Shown: positions 1 to 8,368 of the stretch, in pieces
Layout of the letters: every line of letters starts with the position of its first letter
How positions within the stretch are numbered: the stretch's first letter is position 1
Assembly (NCBI RefSeq): GCF_014650075.1
Contig: NZ_BMUG01000007.1
Span: 310,001 to 374,000, forward strand
Length of the DNA stretch: 64,000 nucleotides
Direction: 5' to 3'
Origin: Streptomyces microflavus
GTDB lineage: Bacteria > Actinomycetota > Actinomycetes > Streptomycetales > Streptomycetaceae
Position numbers and translations under genes: made by a program
The notes under the pieces: model-generated
The model's input: the letters and a program-made list of their open reading frames with translations, nothing else
Database searches by the model: none
Told to the model about the DNA's origin: nothing

Positions 1-317
1 TGCCGCGCCCACGCCTTCTCCTCCTCGTCCGCGAACGGCGTGAACCAGCCCGGCAGCGGATTGCGCTGCTTCGTCTGTTTCGGCGGCTTCGGTGCCGCGA
101 CGATCAGTGCACCTTGTGCACCCAGCTCCTCGTCGGCCCGCTGCACGAAGACGCCCTTCGGCGGTCGCGCACCCCGTTCCACCATCGCCACTTGGGACTT
201 GGAGTAGCCGATCCGCTTGCCCAACTGCTCCTGCGACAGGCCGGCCCGCTCGCGGAAGTGCCTGAGCAGCAGCCCGAACGTCTCGGCGCCGGTTTCGGCC
301 TGATCACTGGAGTGCAC
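1..317 (-). CDS. XRE-family helix-turn-helix regulator (5' part; runs off the left edge)
   Basis: The visible 105 residues begin at a GTG preceded by GAGG six bases upstream and by an in-frame TGA, which fixes the start. Residues about 14-50 form a Cro/CI-type helix-turn-helix (LSQEQLGKRIGYSKSQVAMVE). A basic linker with PKPPKQTKQ and an aromatic, acidic stretch follow before the window ends. Proteins with this N-terminus in Streptomyces are usually DNA-binding regulators with a long C-terminal sensor region, but that part lies outside the window. It is divergent from the small gene starting at 399 and probably shares its promoter region. The role is inferred from the HTH only. Confidence 0.85.
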   Translation of the reverse strand, partial: MHSSDQAETGAETFGLLLRHFRERAGLSQEQLGKRIGYSKSQVAMVERGARPPKGVFVQRADEELGAQGALIVAAPKPPKQTKQRNPLPGWFTPFADEEEKAWAR

Positions 318-343
318 GGGTCACCTCGTATGTACACCACTGT

Positions 344-369
344 TCACAACCTGCTTGTGACCCTGGTCA
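344..369. promoter_or_regulatory. Inverted repeats in the divergent XRE / small-protein promoter region
   Basis: TCACAA (344-349) is mirrored by TTGTGA (355-360) with a 5-base spacer, and TGACC/GGTCA (358-362, 365-369) follows directly. The sites lie between the two divergent starts at 317 and 399, where an XRE dimer could repress both. No good -35/-10 pair was identified, so the operator role is inference. Confidence 0.4.
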
Positions 370-398
370 CGGTACGTGTCCGCCGCAAAGCTGAACGC

Positions 399-824
399 AT
401 GGAACTCCGAAATTCACTGGATCCGGTTCCCTCCTGGATCCCCGCCTCCGGCCACGCCCTCCGTCACGTGGGTATCCACTTCGACGCCGTACGGGCCATC
501 GGCATGCTGGGCGAGGAAATCGCGTACGAGGTCATGCAGTTCACCGACTTCCACGCCGGGCCCATCGTCCGTTCGGGCATCGGGGAGCGGAGTATGTACT
601 TCTTGCTCGCGCCCGGTACGGCTGCCGGGCACCGGTGGCCGCCCGGGGTGGAGGCGATGAACCGCAACGCCCGGGGTGCGGCCTTCGTGGGGGTGCCCGC
701 GCTGGACGGGGCGACCTGGCCGCTGGACTGGCGGTCGCGGCCCACTGCGCAGGATCCGTTCGTGGATGCCGCGCTGCTGCACGAGATGGCCTGGCTGCGG
801 GCGGGGTGCGCGGTGAAGGAGTGA
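399..824 (+). CDS. Hypothetical protein (141 aa), divergent partner of the XRE regulator
   Basis: This 141-residue protein starts at an ATG (MELRNSLDPVPSW). I do not recognise a catalytic motif. It is mixed alpha/beta with a Trp/Pro-rich start, a central GERSMYFLLAPG segment, HRWPPGVEAM and a C-terminal DAALLHEMAWL helix; no signal peptide or membrane segment is visible. Proteins of this type are often found divergent from XRE regulators in Streptomyces (from memory). Pairing through a shared 81-bp promoter region suggests joint regulation. Function unknown. Confidence 0.75.
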   Translation: MELRNSLDPVPSWIPASGHALRHVGIHFDAVRAIGMLGEEIAYEVMQFTDFHAGPIVRSGIGERSMYFLLAPGTAAGHRWPPGVEAMNRNARGAAFVGVPALDGATWPLDWRSRPTAQDPFVDAALLHEMAWLRAGCAVKE

Positions 825-989
825 GAGGTGCGGGCCGCCACGCCCCAGGGCGATGTCCTCGCGAGGCCGCGCCACCGTGCTGCAGTGGGTGATGTGAGCT
901 GAGTCATGGACGCTCGTGAGCCGGCTTCCGCGCTGGCTCATCGAGAGAACGCGACCAGGCGCGCGAGCCAAGCAGGGAGGAGAACGTTC

Positions 990-1937
990 ATGAAGGCCAC
1001 CGGCTGGCAGTTCGTCAAGAAGCGTACGGCCGACGCAGACGGGGGGTCGGTCTACGTCTCCGCAGACGGGGAGCGCTACCGGCGCACCGGCGGTGAGGCC
1101 CTGCGGACCGAGGCGGCGTTCCAGCAGATGGTCACCGGCTTGGACTATCCGGTGCCGCGGGTCCTGGAGTGCGGGGAGATGAGCGATGGTGTGTTCTTCG
1201 CCGTCGAGGAGTCCCTGGGCGGGCAGTCGCTGCATGAGATGGCGCTGGCGCGCCTTGACGGTGGGCGGAATCCGGCCGACGCCGTGGTCGGCCAGCTCGC
1301 CCGGGTCTCCGCCCGGCTGCTGTACGCCCAGGTCGGACACCCGGTCGATGTGGCCCCCGACGCGCTGCGGCGGTGGGTGGAGCAGGCGGGGTGGACACGC
1401 GATGTCTTCGCCGAGAACCCCGACCTCGACACCCCGCGCGTCCATGCGGCCCTCGACCGGGCGATGGACCGGCTCGACGGCGTGCCCATGGTGTGGGGCC
1501 ACCTTGACTACGGTCTGCCCAACGTCCTTCCGGGCGGGGTCATCGACTGGCAGCACCACGGCATCGTGCCTCTCGGGTACGACGTAGCGCCAGCGCTCGA
1601 AGTCGTCCCGTTCAAAGGTGGTGCGAAGGGATACGCCGTCACCCCGGACCAGCGCGAGAGGTACCTGGCCGCGCTGGATTCGGCCGCCCAGGCCGCAGGC
1701 GCCGACCCGGTCAGCCCGCACCTGGGGGCGTTCCTACTGGTCAAGAGCCTGTTCTTCCTTGCGTTGATGCGTCCGGCCGATCCGGCCCCGGTCGGCAAGC
1801 GCCAGAAGTGGCAGTACCGGCGCCACCTCTTCCTGAAGGGACTTGGGCAGTATGAGCGCACCGGGAGCGTCGACACTGCCCTTTTCCCGACTTTCGACGA
1901 CTTCACCGCTGGGCGCGGCGCTGCCGACCGTTCGTGA
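990..1937 (+). CDS. Aminoglycoside phosphotransferase (APH)-family kinase
   Basis: The 315-residue protein has the protein-kinase-like APH fold. The catalytic loop reads WGHLDYGLPNVL, with H171, D173 and N178 in place of the usual HGD....N, and the Mg-binding Asp follows in GVIDW (D186). The N-terminal lobe contains RTEAAFQQMV and VPRVLECGE, as in APH/choline kinases. Family members phosphorylate small hydroxyl-bearing molecules with ATP; antibiotic resistance cannot be claimed from sequence. The ATG at 990 was chosen because AGGGAGGAG lies just upstream. It stands alone, with about 310 bp before the next gene. Confidence 0.85.
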   Translation: MKATGWQFVKKRTADADGGSVYVSADGERYRRTGGEALRTEAAFQQMVTGLDYPVPRVLECGEMSDGVFFAVEESLGGQSLHEMALARLDGGRNPADAVVGQLARVSARLLYAQVGHPVDVAPDALRRWVEQAGWTRDVFAENPDLDTPRVHAALDRAMDRLDGVPMVWGHLDYGLPNVLPGGVIDWQHHGIVPLGYDVAPALEVVPFKGGAKGYAVTPDQRERYLAALDSAAQAAGADPVSPHLGAFLLVKSLFFLALMRPADPAPVGKRQKWQYRRHLFLKGLGQYERTGSVDTALFPTFDDFTAGRGAADRS

Positions 1938-2248
1938 CCGTGACTACTTACCTGGGCGCGCGTAGGCCAGTGCGTTTCGCGAGGGCGACAACGTCGACCT
2001 TTCCGCTATGGAGCTGACTCCGTCAGATGGGCAACGGGCCACGCCACGCCAGGGATCAGGTTGCGGGCGGGGGCGCGGTGAAAGAGCGAGGAGCGCGGAC
2101 CTGAGTCCTCAGGTTGCGGTACCGTAATCGTGACATCACGTTCTGTGTGTGTATGCGAGTCCGTGTGCGCGCATGGAGCGGCCCCCGGCGGTGTTAGAGC
2201 ACCGGCCCGGGGACCTTCACCACTAGTGGATACAGAGGTCCACCCGCG
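1938..2248 (+). promoter_or_regulatory. Long leader of the 2249 gene with palindrome and a motif shared with 27.75 kb
   Basis: No gene is visible here. ACCTGAG-TC-CTCAGGT (2099-2114) is a perfect inverted repeat. The 11-mer TAATCGTGACA (2125-2135) follows; the identical 11-mer occurs at 27752-27762 upstream of the related gene at 27880, at nearly the same distance (114 and 118 bp). This suggests a shared promoter or operator for the two paralogues. It could also be chance, since only 11 bases are identical. Confidence 0.4.
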
Positions 2249-3349
2249 ATGCTTTCGCATGTTATCCCGCCTCCTCGGGGCTATACGAAGGTCTCCAACG
2301 GCCTTGTACGTCAATCGCGCCTCGGCAGTGACGCGAAGATTCTGGTCATCTACGTGCAAGGGCTGCCCGAGTCCGCCCGGGACAAGGCTCTCGGTGAGCA
2401 CGCCCGTGCTCTTCACATCACCGGGCGGCAGTACCAGAAGGCCAAGTCCGAGTTGGTGGCGAGCGGGTACGTCCACGAGAAGCGGGAGACCGTCGCAGGT
2501 GGGCGGTGGCGGACCGTGCAGGTCTTCTCCAACTTCCCGCTGACGGACGACCAGGCCGCGCGGCTGCGGGCCGGGGTTCCGGCCGATGGGTACGAGGTGA
2601 TGAGCGTGGGGGGCGCGGGCTCCGCTCCGAGTGCGCACTTTCCGACGGTCGGTGCTCCGGGTGGTCGGGTGGTCGGTGGTCTATTACCCGCAGACGAAGA
2701 ACCGGGGAAGAACGAATCCCACCCACCCACCGAAGCACGCGAGGGTGAGGAAGCAGCGGTGGAGGGGGTGGGGGGTGCGGAGGATCCCTCCGAGGGGGTC
2801 TGTGGGGAGCCTTGCGGGGCGGCCTGCCGGGAGTCCTCCGCCGGGCCCGAAGTAGCTGTCGCCGAGCGCGTGTTGCTCTCCCTCCGCCACGAGCAGCGCC
2901 AACTGCATCTCGGCGTCCCCGAAGCCCGTTCCATCGCCGGGCTCGCCGCCGAGTGGTTGCGGCGCGGCGTCACCGCCGCGGACCTGCGGCGGGCACTCTG
3001 CAACGGGCTGCCGCCCCAAGGGGTACGCACGGCGGTGGGGTTCCTGGCCCACCGGCTCAAGGAGAAGCTGCCCGCCGCCCCCGAGAGCGTGGATCCGCCG
3101 CAGCCGCCCCCGGCGCCACCGGCCCTGATCGCCTGCGCCGGGCCCGGCGAGGAGCACCTGTTCCGGCCTCCTGTGCCGTGGGCCACCACCTGTGGGCCCT
3201 GCCACCGGGAGGAGCAGCGTGCCTTCTGGGCCGATGCCCTGGGCCGGGGCGATGCGGCCCCTGAACCTCCGCCGTGGCGGGAGCGGTTCGCTGCCTTCGC
3301 GGAGGGTGGAGGCGCACCGGGGGTGGATGCGGAGGGTGGTGCTCCGTGA
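2249..3349 (+). CDS. Winged-helix DNA-binding protein with C-terminal zinc-like module (copy 1)
   Basis: The 366-residue protein has an N-terminal winged-helix region (about residues 15-90: KILVIYVQGLPESARDKALGE, then HITGRQYQKAKSELVASGYV). A low-complexity Gly/Glu linker follows. The C-terminal helical module (about 205-275) contains EWLRRGVTAADLRRAL and GFLAHRLKEKLP, then CAGPGEEH...CGPCHREE, a possible CHCC metal site. The second half matches the protein at 27880-28917 closely. Such proteins are annotated as helix-turn-helix or MarR-like regulators in Streptomyces. No classical SD is visible; the start is uncertain. Function is unknown beyond likely DNA binding. Confidence 0.75.
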   Translation: MLSHVIPPPRGYTKVSNGLVRQSRLGSDAKILVIYVQGLPESARDKALGEHARALHITGRQYQKAKSELVASGYVHEKRETVAGGRWRTVQVFSNFPLTDDQAARLRAGVPADGYEVMSVGGAGSAPSAHFPTVGAPGGRVVGGLLPADEEPGKNESHPPTEAREGEEAAVEGVGGAEDPSEGVCGEPCGAACRESSAGPEVAVAERVLLSLRHEQRQLHLGVPEARSIAGLAAEWLRRGVTAADLRRALCNGLPPQGVRTAVGFLAHRLKEKLPAAPESVDPPQPPPAPPALIACAGPGEEHLFRPPVPWATTCGPCHREEQRAFWADALGRGDAAPEPPPWRERFAAFAEGGGAPGVDAEGGAP

Positions 3350-3470
3350 TGGCACGGGGCGGCTGGTGATCCTCTGACCGGGACAGGTTCGTCGGAGGAT
3401 CGCGGTGTTCGGCATGGACGGGTCTCGCCAACCCTCCGTAGGCTGGTGATCACTTACGAAGGGGGGCGGG

Positions 3471-3806
3471 GTGAACGGTGAGCTGCTGTACCACTGGATA
3501 GGGCTGGCAGTGTCCACGGTGCTCATGGTGCCCGTGCCGGTGGCGATATTGGCGGGGTGGACGCCGCCGTGGATGCGCAAACGACTGGCCGGGATGCGGC
3601 TTCGCGCCTACGGCGTCCTGTGCATCTACGCCCACGTGCTCGTCAACAGCGTCCCTCGGATCGCCGACGCCTCATTCGAGACGGTGATGGTCTGTATGAA
3701 CGTCGGCCTCGGGTTCACCGTCGCCTGTCCGGTCCTGTTCTTGCTCTCGGCAGACAAGGATTCGGGCGCCCTGGCGGCCGACCCGGTCGAACCGCAGGGG
3801 GGCTGA
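3471..3806 (+). CDS. Small membrane protein (111 aa)
   Basis: A GTG-started 111-residue protein with three hydrophobic stretches: residues about 5-30 (LAVSTVLMVPVPVAILAGW), 45-62 (YGVLCIYAHVLVNSV) and 73-92 (ETVMVCMNVGLGFTVACPV). A basic loop (WMRKRLAGMRLR) lies between the first two, so the N-terminus is probably outside. AAGGGGGG lies shortly before the GTG. I do not recognise the family. No operon partner is evident. Confidence 0.65.
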   Translation: MNGELLYHWIGLAVSTVLMVPVPVAILAGWTPPWMRKRLAGMRLRAYGVLCIYAHVLVNSVPRIADASFETVMVCMNVGLGFTVACPVLFLLSADKDSGALAADPVEPQGG

Positions 3807-3872
3807 GAGGCGGCTCGTGCAAGGGGCCTGTCTCGAAGTCCGGCTCATTTGGTCCTGTGGCAAGATCGCGGA

Positions 3873-4286
3873 ATGCTACGACTTACCGACTTCATCATCG
3901 ACTGCCCGGACACGATGAAGCTGGCCGCCTTCTACTCCGAGGTGACGGGGCTCCCGGTCAAGGAGGGCAGTAACGAGCACTGGGCCGGTATCCGGTTCGG
4001 TGACATCGAGCTGGCCTTCATCCAGGTGGAGGACTACCGCGCCCCGCAGTGGCCCGACAGCGAGCACCCCAAGCAGTTCCACCTCGACTTCGAAGTCGAC
4101 GACATCGAGGCCGAAGAGCTCCGCGTCCTGGCCCTCGGCGCGACCTCGCAGCGGGACTGCATCGGCCCCAACGGGTACGGCTTTCGCGTCTACACCGACC
4201 CCATCGGCCACCCCTTCTGCCTCTGCCGCAACAAGGGCGTCGTCTGGACCGATCAGGGCCCCGTCTGGCCCGAGCGCGACCAGTAA
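3873..4286 (+). CDS. VOC/glyoxalase-family protein
   Basis: The 137-residue single-domain protein begins MLRLTDFIIDCPDTMKLAAF and contains QFHLDFEVDDIEAEE and GHPFCLCRNK, the layout of Streptomyces glyoxalase-like (VOC superfamily) proteins. Members bind a metal or small ligand and serve as dioxygenases, lyases or resistance proteins; the substrate here is unknown. ATG 3873 was preferred because homology-like sequence begins there. It is 32 bp upstream of the alpha/beta hydrolase gene in the same direction and may be co-transcribed with it. Confidence 0.85.
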   Translation: MLRLTDFIIDCPDTMKLAAFYSEVTGLPVKEGSNEHWAGIRFGDIELAFIQVEDYRAPQWPDSEHPKQFHLDFEVDDIEAEELRVLALGATSQRDCIGPNGYGFRVYTDPIGHPFCLCRNKGVVWTDQGPVWPERDQ

Positions 4287-4318
4287 GCCGGGGGCACGCC
4301 CCCTTGTAGCCTGCGGTC

Positions 4319-4912
4319 ATGTCCGACCCCTCCCCCTTCGCCATGCCCTCTCGCTTCGACGGCGACCCCGGCCGTGTCGCGCTCGTCGTTCCCGGCGTCG
4401 GGTACTCGCCCGCCCGGCCGCTGCTGCACTTCGCCCGTGAGGTGCTGCGCCAACACGGCTGGACGGTCCAGGAGTTGTGGTGGCACGTCCCCGACGACTT
4501 CGCGCAGCTCCCCGTGGACGAGCGGATCGCCTGGGTGGAGTGGCAGGTGGGCCGGGCCGTCAGCGCGGAGGAGGGGGCCTGTCGTCTCATCGTCGGCAAG
4601 TCCCTGGGTTCGCTCGCCTCCGGCATCGCGGCCGACCGGGGCATCGCCGCGGCCTGGCTCACCCCTCTCCTCACCTTCGACCACGTGGTCCGCGCCCTCC
4701 GGCGGGCCCAGCCGCCCACCCTCCTCGTCGGCGGCACCGCCGACAAGCTGTGGGATGCGGAGGTCGCCGCGTCCCTGCACCACGACGTCCTGGAAATCCC
4801 CTCGGCCGATCACGGCCTGGAGCTCCCGGACGACGTCGTGGGATCGGCGGAGGTGCTGCGGCAGGTCGTCTCACGGCTTGACCACTTCGTCGGCTCGCTG
4901 GGCCGGGCGTAG
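4319..4912 (+). CDS. Alpha/beta-fold hydrolase (197 aa)
   Basis: The protein starts MSDPSPFAMPSRF and has the compact alpha/beta hydrolase layout: ALVVPGVGYS strand and oxyanion region, nucleophile elbow GKSLGS (Ser near residue 94), Asp in GGTADKLWDA and a final His in SADHGLE. At 197 residues it lacks a large lid domain. Substrate unknown; small bacterial members are esterases or dienelactone-hydrolase-like. It follows the VOC gene and is followed by a tandem repeat, then the convergent SulP gene. Confidence 0.8.
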   Translation: MSDPSPFAMPSRFDGDPGRVALVVPGVGYSPARPLLHFAREVLRQHGWTVQELWWHVPDDFAQLPVDERIAWVEWQVGRAVSAEEGACRLIVGKSLGSLASGIAADRGIAAAWLTPLLTFDHVVRALRRAQPPTLLVGGTADKLWDAEVAASLHHDVLEIPSADHGLELPDDVVGSAEVLRQVVSRLDHFVGSLGRA

Positions 4913-4930
4913 CGAACCACCGGGCGCGAT

Positions 4931-5023
4931 CCCGATGCGACCGGATCCCGATGCGACCGGATCCCGATGCGACCGGAGCCCGATGCGACCGGAGCCCGGC
5001 ACGGCCGGAGCCCGGCACCGCCG
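4931..5023. repeat. 16-bp tandem repeat (about 5.8 copies)
   Basis: The unit CCCGATGCGACCGGAT is repeated at 4931, 4947, 4963 and 4979, then as decayed copies at 4995 and 5011. The first copies are near-identical and the last two differ mainly in the middle, as expected for a minisatellite. It fills the gap between two convergent genes (hydrolase and SulP). Confidence 0.9.
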
Positions 5024-5065
5024 AAGAGCGGCACAGAGCCTCGGCCTTGAGGCTGCGGGCGGGAG

Positions 5066-6580
5066 TCAGTGGCTGGTGAGTTCACCGGTCAGCTTGCCGT
5101 GGAGGTCGGCGCTCGGGGCGTTCAAGCCGACGATCTCCACCGTCTTGCCGCGCTGCTTGTACTTGGTCTCGATGGCGTCGAGGGCGGCTACCGAGGAGGC
5201 GTCCCAGATGTGGGCGGCGGAGAGGTCGATGACGATGCGGTCGGGGGCGTCGTTGTAGTCGAACTGTCCGACGAGGTCGTTGGAGGAGGCGAAGAACAGC
5301 TCGCCGGTCACGGAGTACACCACGGTGGTGCCGTCGGGATCGGTGACGCTGGTGACGCGGGCGAGGTGGGCGACGCGCCTGGCGAAGATGACCATGGCGG
5401 TGACGGAGCCGACGACGACGCCGATGGCGAGGTTGTCGGTGGCGACCACCACCAGCACCGTGATGACCATGACGGCGATCTCCCCGGCGGGCATGCGCTT
5501 CAGCGTCTTCGGGGCGATGGAGTGCCAGTCGAAGGTCGCGAACGACACCATGACCATGACGGCCACCAGCGCGGCCATGGGGATGTCGGAGACGACCGGG
5601 CCGAAGGCGATGCACAGCACCATCAGGAACGCGCCCGCCAGGAATGTGGAGAGGCGGGTGCGGGCACCGGAGACCTTCACGTTGATCATCGTCTGGCCGA
5701 TCATGGCGCAGCCGCCCATACCGCCGAAGAAGCCGGTGACGATGTTGGCGATGCCCTGGCCGATGGACTCCCGGGTCTTGGAGGAGTGGGTGTCGGTGAT
5801 GTCGTCGACCAGCTTCGCGGTCATCAGCGACTCCATGAGCCCGACCAGAGCCATCGCGAACGCGTAGGGGGCGATCGTGGCCAGGGTGTCCAGGGTGAAG
5901 GGCACGTCCGGCAGGCCCGGCACCGGCAGCGACGAAGGGAGTTCGCCCTTGTCGCCGACGGTCGGCACCGCGATCCCGGCCGCGACCGTGATGGCGGTGA
6001 GGATGACGATGGAGACCAGCGGGGCGGGGACGGCCTTGGTGAGCCTCGGGAAGAACACCATGAGCGCCAGGCCGCCGACGAGCAGCGGATACACCGCCCA
6101 CGGCACGTCGTACATCTCGGGGACCTGGGTCATGAAGATCAGGATGGCCAGGGCGTTGACGAAGCCGACCATCACCGAGCGCGGGACGAACCGCATCAGC
6201 TTCGCCACGCCGAGGGAGCCCAGGACGATCTGGATGACGCCGGCGAGGATGACGGCGCTGATCAGGTAGCCGAGGCCGTGCTCCCGGTTCAGGGGGGCGA
6301 TGACGAGGGCGACGGCGCCGGTGGCGGCGGAGATCATCGCGCGGCGGCCACCCACGATCGAGATGACCACGGCCATGGTGAACGAGGCGAACAGTCCGAC
6401 CGCCGGATCGACACCGGCGATGATCGAGAACGAGATCGCCTCGGGGATCAGGGCCAGCGCGACGACCAGGCCGGCCAGGATCTCGGTACGCCAGACCTTC
6501 GGGTTGTTCAGCCACTCGGGCTTCAGGCCGCGCAGGCGCATGGCGGGAGTCAGTGCGGAAGTAGGCAAGGGAGCAGGCAC
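5066..6580 (-). CDS. SulP-family inorganic anion transporter with STAS domain
   Basis: The 504-residue protein has about ten hydrophobic helices and the SulP signature ([20 protein letters not shown] near residue 46). A second conserved stretch, [20 protein letters not shown], is central. The C-terminus (about 410-504) is a cytoplasmic STAS domain containing [18 protein letters not shown]. SulP proteins move sulfate, bicarbonate or related anions across the membrane; the substrate cannot be read from sequence. The GTG at 6580 was used; ATG 6541 is the alternative. It is divergent from the MerR gene and probably under its control. Confidence 0.92.
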   Translation of the reverse strand: MPAPLPTSALTPAMRLRGLKPEWLNNPKVWRTEILAGLVVALALIPEAISFSIIAGVDPAVGLFASFTMAVVISIVGGRRAMISAATGAVALVIAPLNREHGLGYLISAVILAGVIQIVLGSLGVAKLMRFVPRSVMVGFVNALAILIFMTQVPEMYDVPWAVYPLLVGGLALMVFFPRLTKAVPAPLVSIVILTAITVAAGIAVPTVGDKGELPSSLPVPGLPDVPFTLDTLATIAPYAFAMALVGLMESLMTAKLVDDITDTHSSKTRESIGQGIANIVTGFFGGMGGCAMIGQTMINVKVSGARTRLSTFLAGAFLMVLCIAFGPVVSDIPMAALVAVMVMVSFATFDWHSIAPKTLKRMPAGEIAVMVITVLVVVATDNLAIGVVVGSVTAMVIFARRVAHLARVTSVTDPDGTTVVYSVTGELFFASSNDLVGQFDYNDAPDRIVIDLSAAHIWDASSVAALDAIETKYKQRGKTVEIVGLNAPSADLHGKLTGELTSH

Positions 6581-6953
6581 CTGTCGTGCTCAGGCACAGC
6601 CCGTCGGCAGGCCGGGCGTGCGGGAAGGACGCGCAGGGGCCGGAGCGGAGCCTGCGGACGGCCCGCAGGGGGCCGGGGGTGGAGACGACGCGGCCCGCCT
6701 CGGGCGGCCGACGGCTCACATCGGGGTGCGAAGGATCACGGCGGGCAGGCGGCGGCGATCGGCGTCATGGGCTCGCGCACGCTCTCTCCTGCAAGAATCG
6801 GGGTCCCCGCCGGGGGCTTCCTCGGCCCCGGAATCGGCGGCAACGGAGCGGGTCGACCGCTCCGGCATCAGCAACTCTACCCTAACGTTAGAGTAGGGAT
6901 TGGTGAGTCGTACGGGATGCGGCCGCCACGACGAGAAGGGCCAGGCCACAGGC
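6581..6953. promoter_or_regulatory. SulP-MerR divergent promoter region with MerR-type dyad
   Basis: The region holds no gene. Near its right end a perfect 10-bp palindrome CTAACGTTAG (6882-6891) sits inside ACTCTACCC...TAGAGTAGGG, with ACTCTA (6874-6879) mirrored by TAGAGT (6889-6894). Dyads of this kind between spaced promoter hexamers are typical MerR targets. A single MerR dimer here could control both divergent genes. The exact promoter hexamers are uncertain. Confidence 0.6.
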
Positions 6954-7391
6954 GTGGACGACGACCACATGCAGATCGGCGAAGTCGCCGCACGGACCGA
7001 ACTGTCCCTGCGCACCATCCGCCACTACGAGGAAGTCGGGCTCGTCATCCCCTCCGCCCGCTCCCAGGGCGGCTTCCGTCTCTACACCGAGACCGACGTG
7101 CAGCGGCTCATGGTCATCCGCCGGATGAAGCCCCTCGGTTTCACGCTGGACGAGATGCGCGACCTGCTCGACGTCACCGACCGCCTCGACGCCTCACGGC
7201 CGGCCGACCGGACCGAACGCGCAGAGCTTCTGGAGCGCATGGAGGTCTACGAGCAGACCGCCGCCCGGAAGATCGAGGAGCTGCGCACCCAGCTGAGCCG
7301 CGCGGAAGACTTCGCCGCCACCCTCCGCGCCCGGCTCCAGAACGTTCCCGGCGAGGACCCCACTCCGCGCACTGACGCAGTTCACAGCTGA
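6954..7391 (+). CDS. MerR-family transcriptional regulator
   Basis: A 145-residue protein whose N-terminus is a MerR winged helix (MQIGEVAARTELSLRTIRHY, then GFRLYTETDVQRL). A dimerising coiled coil follows (residues about 85-125, KIEELRTQLSRAEDF) and the short C-terminus lacks an obvious effector domain or metal-binding cysteines. GTG 6954 or ATG 6969 could be the start; the homologous sequence begins at MQIGE. It faces the SulP gene across a dyad operator, so control of anion transport is the likely role. Confidence 0.88.
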   Translation: MDDDHMQIGEVAARTELSLRTIRHYEEVGLVIPSARSQGGFRLYTETDVQRLMVIRRMKPLGFTLDEMRDLLDVTDRLDASRPADRTERAELLERMEVYEQTAARKIEELRTQLSRAEDFAATLRARLQNVPGEDPTPRTDAVHS

Positions 7392-7585
7392 TCCGAAGCC
7401 TCTTCCTCGGTGCGGAGCCGCACGGCGAAGAGCCCGTTGTCAGTGGCTGGTGGCAGCATCGATGCCGTGAACGCTTCGGCAGCTGACCGCGCCAGGAGAA
7501 CTCGCTCGTGTGCGTGTCACCGCCGGCCTGCTCCGCGGTGCCGCGTTCACTACGGGTGTCGTCGTCGACAGCGCAGGAGGAACAG

Positions 7586-8230
7586 ATGGCTCAGCTGCTG
7601 AGAGTCCAGAACTTCACCGTCTCCAGTGACGGCATCGCGGCCGGTGAGGATCAGACCCTGGAGAGGCCCTTCGGCCACGTCGAGCCGGAGCGCCTGTTCT
7701 CCTGGGCCGGTGCCACGGCGAGCTGGCCGATGCGTACGGACGCGGGGGGAAGCCGGGGGCTGGACGACTACTTCACGCGGGACTTCGACCGCAACATCGG
7801 CGCCGAGATCATGGGCCGGAACAAGTTCGGCCCCCAGCGCGGACCCTGGCCCGACGACGCGTGGCGCGGCTGGTGGGGCGATGAGCCTCCGTTCCGTACG
7901 CCGGTGTTCGTCATGACCCACCACGAGCGCCCCTCGTTCACGCTCTCCGACACCACGTTCCACTTCGTCGGCGGCGAACCGGCCGAGGTGCTCGCGCAGG
8001 CGCGGGAGGCGGCCCAGGGCAAGGACGTGCGGCTCGGCGGCGGTGTCACCACCATCCGGGAGTTCCTCGACGCCGACCTCGTCGACGCGATGCACGTGGT
8101 GGTCTCGCCGGTGAAGCTCGGGACCGGGCTACGGCTCTGGGAGTCGCCCGACGAGCTGCTCGACCGGTTCCACCTGGAGGCCGTGCCCAGCCCGAGCGGG
8201 GTGACACACCACCTGTTCTGGAGGAAGTGA
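7586..8230 (+). CDS. RibD C-terminal/DHFR-like reductase
   Basis: The 214-residue protein starts at ATG 7586 with GGAGG five bases upstream. It has the dihydrofolate-reductase fold seen in RibD_C proteins: VQNFTVSSDGIAAGE at the N-terminus, NIGAEIMGRNKFG, PVFVMTHHERPSF, and KDVRLGGGVTTIREFLDADL as the nucleotide-binding segment, ending with VDAMHVVVSPVKLG. Members use NAD(P)H to reduce pteridine-like or unknown substrates. It is not beside riboflavin or folate genes, so the substrate is open. Confidence 0.87.
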   Translation: MAQLLRVQNFTVSSDGIAAGEDQTLERPFGHVEPERLFSWAGATASWPMRTDAGGSRGLDDYFTRDFDRNIGAEIMGRNKFGPQRGPWPDDAWRGWWGDEPPFRTPVFVMTHHERPSFTLSDTTFHFVGGEPAEVLAQAREAAQGKDVRLGGGVTTIREFLDADLVDAMHVVVSPVKLGTGLRLWESPDELLDRFHLEAVPSPSGVTHHLFWRK

Positions 8231-8368
8231 GGCGGAGGCAGGGGGGTGCGTTACCCCGCTCGGGCTGCCCCGCCCCGTCCCTCCCGCGCTGCTGGTTGCG
8301 GAACCCGCGTGACCGCGACGTACAGGCCGCAATTGACCTCGGGCGCCGGGCGCCAGCAAGATCCTGGT

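Noticed and set aside
104-340. A 78-codon minus-strand frame overlapping the XRE gene
   Set aside because: It is a shifted frame of the XRE gene, whose own frame gives a proper HTH with GTG and SD.
5069-7375. A 768-codon plus-strand frame antisense to SulP
   Set aside because: The product is almost entirely Gly/Asp/His and Arg runs, the mirror image of hydrophobic SulP codons.
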